This document shows, in pieces, positions 57,901 through 64,000 of a DNA stretch of 64,000 nt (positions are counted from its first letter, which is position 1; each line of letters starts with the position of its first letter). The notes below the pieces were generated by a model. The model was not told the DNA's origin. It ran no database searches and worked only from the letters and a program-made list of their open reading frames with translations. Source of the DNA: Endomychus coccineus (taxonomy: Eukaryota; Arthropoda; Insecta; Coleoptera; Endomychidae). The translations under genes were made by a program, and so were the position numbers. Where the stretch lies: NCBI GenBank assembly GCA_958510875.1, contig OY294071.1, positions 36,920,581 to 36,984,580 of the forward strand. Reading direction: 5' to 3'.

Positions 57901-60400
57901 TTTTGGATAGATTAATGATAAAGAGGATGAAATATTTATTCCAACTCGCTATACGGTAGCTCTCCAGAGAATGGCATACAAATAAGACAAATGTTCGATA
58001 TTAATGACCATTTTGTTCAAATTCATCCGTTCATTTTTGAGGTGTTCATTATTATCAACGCGCCTACTAATCTCTGTGAGATCTATGTTAATGTATTGAA
58101 TGTAATATGTATCAATTTTATTTAGATTACATACAAAAGGAGAACGGTAAATTTCACCTTTCTATCACTGTCTTTGGTACCATACAAAGTTAAAACTTCA
58201 TATCTGAATACTTATAAGAGAAACTTAACAAAGTGAATCATGTAATATTCCTTTTCTAACGGGAGAACAATTTAACAAAAACAGATCTGTAATTAACCTG
58301 AATTGTTCATATAAACTTCCTCAAAAATAGTAAATATCATGAACGTTTGAGCTATGTAAATAAATTTAATGTTCGTTCAGATATTTACAATGAATAGAAT
58401 AATCTCAACAAACCTGAATGTTTTGAGATAATTCAATAGAATCAGCCGTTACTTGATGGAAATCCATTATAAACTTGAAAATTTTGGAATCGAAAGTGTT
58501 TGGGACGGTATCAATGGGATATTTGAAAGAAAGGTGGTGATGTACACTATTAATTTTATGATTGTACAATTGTTAATGATAATAATAAACTAAATAATTC
58601 AGAAATCGAAACATTTTTCCGTTTATTACGTGTTGTTTGAGAAATACATGTTGTGCGATAATTAAAATTAACTGGATAGCAAATTTCAATCATGAATATG
58701 ATACGAATATGAAGTTCAAAACAATTTAATGCATTTGTGTTGGTCAGTGTTAATTTCTAAACCAGAGTGAAATGAGGACGACTGGGATATGTTTCAGACG
58801 ACAGTTGTGAAAAGTTATTTGGTTGAAGTCACTTCCAATTCTCTGAAATAGGATAACTGTATTTCAATACAAAGTAAATTAACTCTGCAGAAGACAATAC
58901 GAAAAGCGGTATAATTGTTGTGCTCCGTTGAAAATGAGACCTATCCATCCTAAACATCCTCTACAGTGGTCCTCAAATCCTTTTACACTAAAAATTCAAA
59001 TCCGATAGCACTTCACCAGATTAAAAAGACAATCAAGTGAATTAAAACGAGATACCAGTTGATGTGTACTCTGTAATTGAGATCGAATCAATTCGTTCCT
59101 TTCTTAAAGGAAGAACACATTTGCTGAATATGGATTGGGAAGGCTCAAACACTGATTGTATATGTTAAGAATACATAACGTTATCATCCAGGTTATAACT
59201 CATAACTGAGTACTTCAATCAAATCATAATCTGTAGATTGTTTTCTATCATTCTAGATTCGATACCATTTGATCATATCGACGTGATCAAATCATATGTT
59301 ATAACTTCTCTATTTCCTACTGAAATGAAATGCAAACAGTTGTGATTACCTAATGATTTCAGTATACACTATGTATGTTTTCTTGATTCCATAATTTTGG
59401 AAAGTTGAATTCATCACATCCAATGCTTACGCTGTTATGTATTTCTAATGAGTATTACCTATTTGGTCTCATGAAAACATTTGATTTTAGGCTTTTAACA
59501 TTAATTGCGTACTTAAATGTATTGAGATTCCTTTCAATTGGCTGGAAATAAGTTTTGATTAATTCCACTGAGTAATATGGGGATGAATAGTTCCCTATAT
59601 TTGAAATAAATATCTTCTCATAAAGAAATATTTCAGATCCCATCAGTTCTTGCTCAAAATCGGCTTGTATTCTGTGTTGAAGCAAGGAATAATCGGAAAC
59701 ATCAACAATTCTAAACATCCATATACCAATATACATACCTCCCATAAATTCTATCAATATGATCCTTTAGAAGTGGCAATATATATTAGTTGGAAACATA
59801 CTACGGAATGTTATGAATTAACAAAGCAGAGATATAGCAAATTCAGATAGAAATTCACTAGTAAATAGTAACCTTACACCAATCGCTAAAACCTGTTGGA
59901 ACAAAAGATACATATTTCTGTAGCTAATATTCCCTTCGTAAAGTTTGGAAACGTCTTATATTATTTCAAAAACAAAAGCCTCTTACAACAAGAGAGTTAG
60001 GACTCGACTTTGAAGCCAATTGTTCGGTATATTTTAAAGAGATAACCGCATCTTTAAGGTGTTTTCAAGAGCGTTGGAGATTTTTTCCGAGCACAAGACA
60101 CAGACAATACCATAAAGACAGCTTTCTTACGGGAAACGAAAACTGAGCTTGGATACTACAATAGTGTTTTCAAGGATGTCGTTATTAAATATCAGGACAC
60201 GGATTTCATGATCGACTACCTTCAACATAAAACTTCTGTATACCATACATTCAATAAAGATTATAATGCCAGATAATGTGATAATGTGTGTTCTTAATTC
60301 CGACTGATCATTATAATCAAAATGATCAGTTTCGTATCATTGATCTATTTCTCACCTTGAAAAAAAGTTCGATATCGGTGTTCCATTAGAATCAATGAGG
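54921..60400. other. no recognisable gene
   Basis: 5.5 kb of AT-rich DNA. 55240-55560 is somewhat richer in GC but has no lasting frame. A weak tRNA-like stretch near 56306-56345 lacks a B box. No transposon motif was found. Confidence 0.38.
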
Positions 60401-61080
60401 TCGAACAAAACCGATTTTTTGCCATGCACGTGCAAACAACTTACCGTAACCCCCACAGAACCAACTGGGATGAATACAGAATAGACCTACAGAATGGGTG
60501 TGTATACACATGGGATGAATAACACAATTCAACGATTTTCTAGGGAATGCCGGGAAACCTCTGTAAAGACACAATAAAATTACTTTGATTGGACACTGCG
60601 GCATTGAAGGCAAGGAAAGAGCTAATGAACTAGTCAGAATAGGCATATCAACCTCATAGAGTCAGAACTTGTACTGAGAGTAACTGAAATTGCTGATCAA
60701 GGATGCATACTGGACTGGGTCCAACAACAACAAAGAGATTTTTGGGATGGAGCTTCTCGGAAGTACTACAGAAAAATATTTTACGGAGAACCTTCAAAGG
60801 TTATGACCAAAAAATACTTAACAGGAATATGAACCAGATACGAACTATAACATCTACAAAAAGACAGAAATAGCCAAAAATGTAGCATTAGATAGCAAAA
60901 GACAAACAATATTCGAGCGGTCCAGGCTATCCCCAACAAAAGTACAACGTCAATCAGTGAAGGACCTGTACATATTAGTACAATGGACTATATTGTGGTT
61001 GTGCTTGTGAACCATCTGAATGGGATGCACAAGTGGCTAAGGTGCAGCTAGTAAAAAGAACAAGCATGAAAGACAAATAA
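60401..61080 (+). pseudogene. RNase H-type LINE 3' fragment
   Basis: 60589-60648 encodes LIGHCGIEGKERANELVRIG, the RNase HI motif that contains a catalytic-region histidine in LINE RNase H domains (GHxGIxGNExADELA). Further + strand stretches (ADQGCILDWVQQQQRDFWDG around 60690-60750) suit the linker that follows, and 61005-61070 resembles a LINE 3' end. Stops and shifts are frequent. Upstream RT was not found. Family link to 2.1 and 22.1 kb is plausible but unproven. Confidence 0.65.
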
Positions 61081-62438
61081 GATTCCTTTACCAGAAAATA
61101 TTGAATGTTCTGTACAATTCCCAGATCGGAATAAATTTCTACTTAGAATAGAGATGATTAGTTCGCACTTATAGAAATACGCCCAATACGAATTAGCCAG
61201 CAGAGCGATTTATACGCAATTGAGTAGTATTGAATCGTTATTTCAAATCAACAAAACAATTCCGAGTTTAGTAAGGAACTGCCATTCAACTCAAGAGACT
61301 ATTATTAAATGATTGTTTGTTTGAGAAACTTAGATCATGTTGCATATAAAGAAGTTCCTGCCCTCGCTGATTCCTAATCCTAATGTTTACGCATAAATAT
61401 CACAAGAGACCTTCTTATCATTCGCCCCGGGCCTTCTCTCAAATTTTATCCTGCAAAGAGTAGAATCTTTCGAGAAAATCAATAATATCAAATCAAATAT
61501 TCCCCATTCATGCTGATGGTTCCGGTCCCGAATACGGTAATCAAGACACAGCATGAAATACTGATGCTGTAAAGTCATTTCAAAACGACTACAAGCTGTG
61601 ACTGTTTTGAGTGAACCCAATTCCTAGATATTTCTTACTGCTTATGGAATAATTTCAAAGAACTATTTACTATACTCTTAACCTAATTGCACTCAGCACT
61701 TTTCTAAAATCCAAGATTTTAGTGAAGTGACAATGAAGGAACCGTCAACAGTTAATTGCAAAAATTTACATATAGATATACACTTTGATGATAATGTGTC
61801 AATAATAATTGCTAACACAGTGGCATCCTCATTATCAGCTATAAAATTCTTTCAGTAGTTCAATTAAATTTTGTGAACTACGAACAAACGCAATTTATTC
61901 ATTTCATAAACTGACTGATTTTTTCGTTAAAATTACTTCCTTACTACGTAGATGAGATACTGAAATTTAATGAACAATCTCCTTTCTGGACGAAACTTAC
62001 CTACAAGGAATCAAATCATTCGAGAGTAGCTGATCGACCATATAATCCATATGAAAAAATACACTCATATTACATTATTTTTTCACAACGATGAAGTCGG
62101 AACTTCACGGAATGCTAAGAGCTCTAGAACAAACTACCGAATCTCACTAACTCTTACAAAGACTGAACGAAGTTACTGACGTGTCAATAGGTTGAGCAAG
62201 AAAATTTAATTACATGCGAAAACTATGTCAACAAGATTACAAGTACTGGATAAGGAAATCCTTGATAGTTCAATCAGAGCTACTCCATTGTCAGAATTCT
62301 TATCGCTCAAATGATCTCCCAGAAGCTGGAAAAGAAACGAACTTACGTTAAGTTCACTTGAGATTTGAGACAATTTAATAACATGTAAAGTTACGAGTTG
62401 TATAATGAATAATGAGAGAAATGAGATCTTCTCCAAGG

Positions 62439-62442
<4 letters not shown>
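61081..62442. other. no recognisable gene
   Basis: Short frames only; two good splice-donor-like sites on the minus strand (near 62006 and 62346) have no convincing exon. Confidence 0.4.

Positions 62443-62503
<61 letters not shown>
62443..62503. repeat. (TA)n microsatellite
   Basis: Pure TA run; no recognised transposon end on either side. Confidence 0.97.
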
Positions 62504-62504
<1 letters not shown>

Positions 62505-64000
62505 CAACAGTAACAACTTCAGAACTTGTAAACGAACTGTTAGTCTACATCTCATGAATTCATCAAGCAGATCAATGATGTCTGGTTGTAAAATCATATC
62601 TGCAGAGTAGTGCTGAATTCTGAAATAAATACTGAATACATCTTCATCCATTTGAACACTTTTTCTTTCTTTGCAGGCTTAGTTTATTACCATATTTCCT
62701 TTCCAAAAGGATGGAAGCAATTTTTATAGTTTTAATGAAATATTTCATGATGAGAACAGAATAAAACGTTTTGACTGAAATATATTCACAATATATGATT
62801 CGATGCATTTTGTTCATATAATAAACCCGATAAGAACAATAACAAATAATGCTACTACTCACAAGTAGCAAATAGCTTTGTTCATGGCATATGTGTATAT
62901 GTGTACATAGATTTAGTTGCATGACTGCAACTTCTTTCATTGTTGGGTCCTCTCCATTCTCACTACAGCATCCGGAACTCTTGTCATTTACCCATAAGCG
63001 GGTCAGCTGGATCATATAGACTAAACTTCGGTTATCCTAGTGCTCTAGTCTTCTCAACAAAAAGTATGATATAATATATTATGTTTATTATGTATAACTG
63101 CAGCTTACCCGCCAAAAGCAACATATCAGACACAATTCATTTTCTGAATATGAATTATGACAATGCAAATGCTCAAAACAACCCTCTTTATAGAATTTAT
63201 ATTGTCTAGAATGATATTTGCAAGAATCAAACGCAAGTTAGATGCAATCAAACAACCTGACCACTATAAGCAAATGTACATTATTTGCTCTACTAATAAC
63301 ATCCAATTATTGAGGATTATTAAATTCTCTCGAATTTCTACAGACCACAATCAAAACCGGTAGACATCTTTGTTGAGATTAAATCAATACCTCAGCGAAT
63401 AAGATCTTTGAGGAAAGTTTAATTCCTGCATGGACAACATATTGACATTTTGAAAACGTATGGAGCAAACTCATAATACTGCTCTGATGCTTAAATGCGC
63501 ATATTCCTTTCATCAACTGAGATGTTTCAATCCAACAGATGTTTTACAATATTCATTGGAACTTTAGAGGTACCATGAGATTATGTTACGTGATGTCATA
63601 CTTCGCCGAGTTGCTTTGTGGTTATTCAATATACAGATATGTTTTCAACCCAATTGAGTGTATCCTACTACTGATTCCTATAGATCACATTTACTGTGTG
63701 GTCACCTATTTTTAGAGAACCAAACAAAACCAGGCACTGTTTTGTTTTTATTCGGAATTACAACAATACATACCGAAGCAACAAAGAAATGGTCATTTGT
63801 TTATCTCCTGTTGAATTATAGGTGATATTCCTATGTATACCGCCAATCATAAGAAAACTTAAAATGAAAAACAGAAGAAAAACAATATTTATCCACGTAG
63901 TCTTTCAATTAAAACGTCTAGAAACAGAAATTATGCATAAATAATATTGACGAATAGCTTTTCTCTTCAACAGTTTACGCACAAGATTCCTAAGCTAACA
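62504..64000. other. no recognisable gene
   Basis: Nothing recognised to the end of the window. Confidence 0.42.

Noticed and set aside
62347..62436. Apparent signal-peptide exon (EKISFLSLFIIQLV) ending at a gtaagt donor, minus strand
   Set aside because: The start codon is TTG; no in-frame ATG exists between it and the (TA)n tract upstream, so it is not a credible first exon.
1..64000. CRISPR arrays, bacterial operons, rRNA genes
   Set aside because: No regularly spaced identical repeats with unique spacers, no rRNA sequence and no prokaryotic gene organisation; the content is that of a eukaryotic genome.

Overview
The window is AT-rich eukaryotic DNA, most likely from an arthropod and probably an insect. 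The evidence is its mobile-element content: a DUF4817/DDE mariner-like transposase, a LINE with a restriction-like endonuclease (RLE), Penelope-like elements (PLEs) with GIY-YIG endonucleases and hammerhead motifs, several decayed jockey/CR1-like and RNase H-bearing LINEs, and long (TA)n microsatellites. I recognise no intact host gene. The species cannot be told from the sequence.

Layout. 1-12.5 kb: non-coding DNA with an RNase H-type LINE RT scrap (2.1 kb), three decayed 3' ends of one jockey-like LINE (5.1, 10.0 and 11.3 kb, all +), a tRNA-derived SINE-like unit (5.9-6.2 kb, -) and a 0.47-kb inverted-repeat element (7.8-8.3 kb). 12.5-17.3 kb: a nested cluster with tandem LINE tails, two opposed RLE-LINE copies, a PLE endonuclease fragment and a head-to-head pair of PLE termini carrying hammerhead motifs, all joined by (TA)n tracts. 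17.3-30.6 kb: mostly unrecognised, with a 236-bp duplication, a (GA)n tract, a 300-bp tandem array and two LINE pieces. 30.6-32.7 kb: an RLE-LINE copy interrupted by a PLE with a 12-bp target duplication. 36.7-42.3 kb: a chain of PLE family 1, tRNA-like palindrome, PLE family 2, a mariner with about 545-bp inverted repeats and an RLE-LINE tail, with (TA)n at nearly every joint. 43-55 kb: LINE scraps, a tRNA-like unit, a fifth main RLE-LINE copy, a TIR element carrying an intron-containing gene of an unrecognised multi-copy family (51.5-52.75 kb), and a satellite-like array of about 160 bp x 9. 55-64 kb: mostly featureless apart from an RNase H LINE scrap and one (TA)n tract.

The parts do not form a pathway. 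The unifying feature is that the RLE-LINE, two PLE families and the mariner all abut (TA)n tracts, so the microsatellites look like shared insertion targets, or like arrays seeded by the element ends. All coding pieces are broken except one 203-codon PLE GIY-YIG frame (31681-32289).
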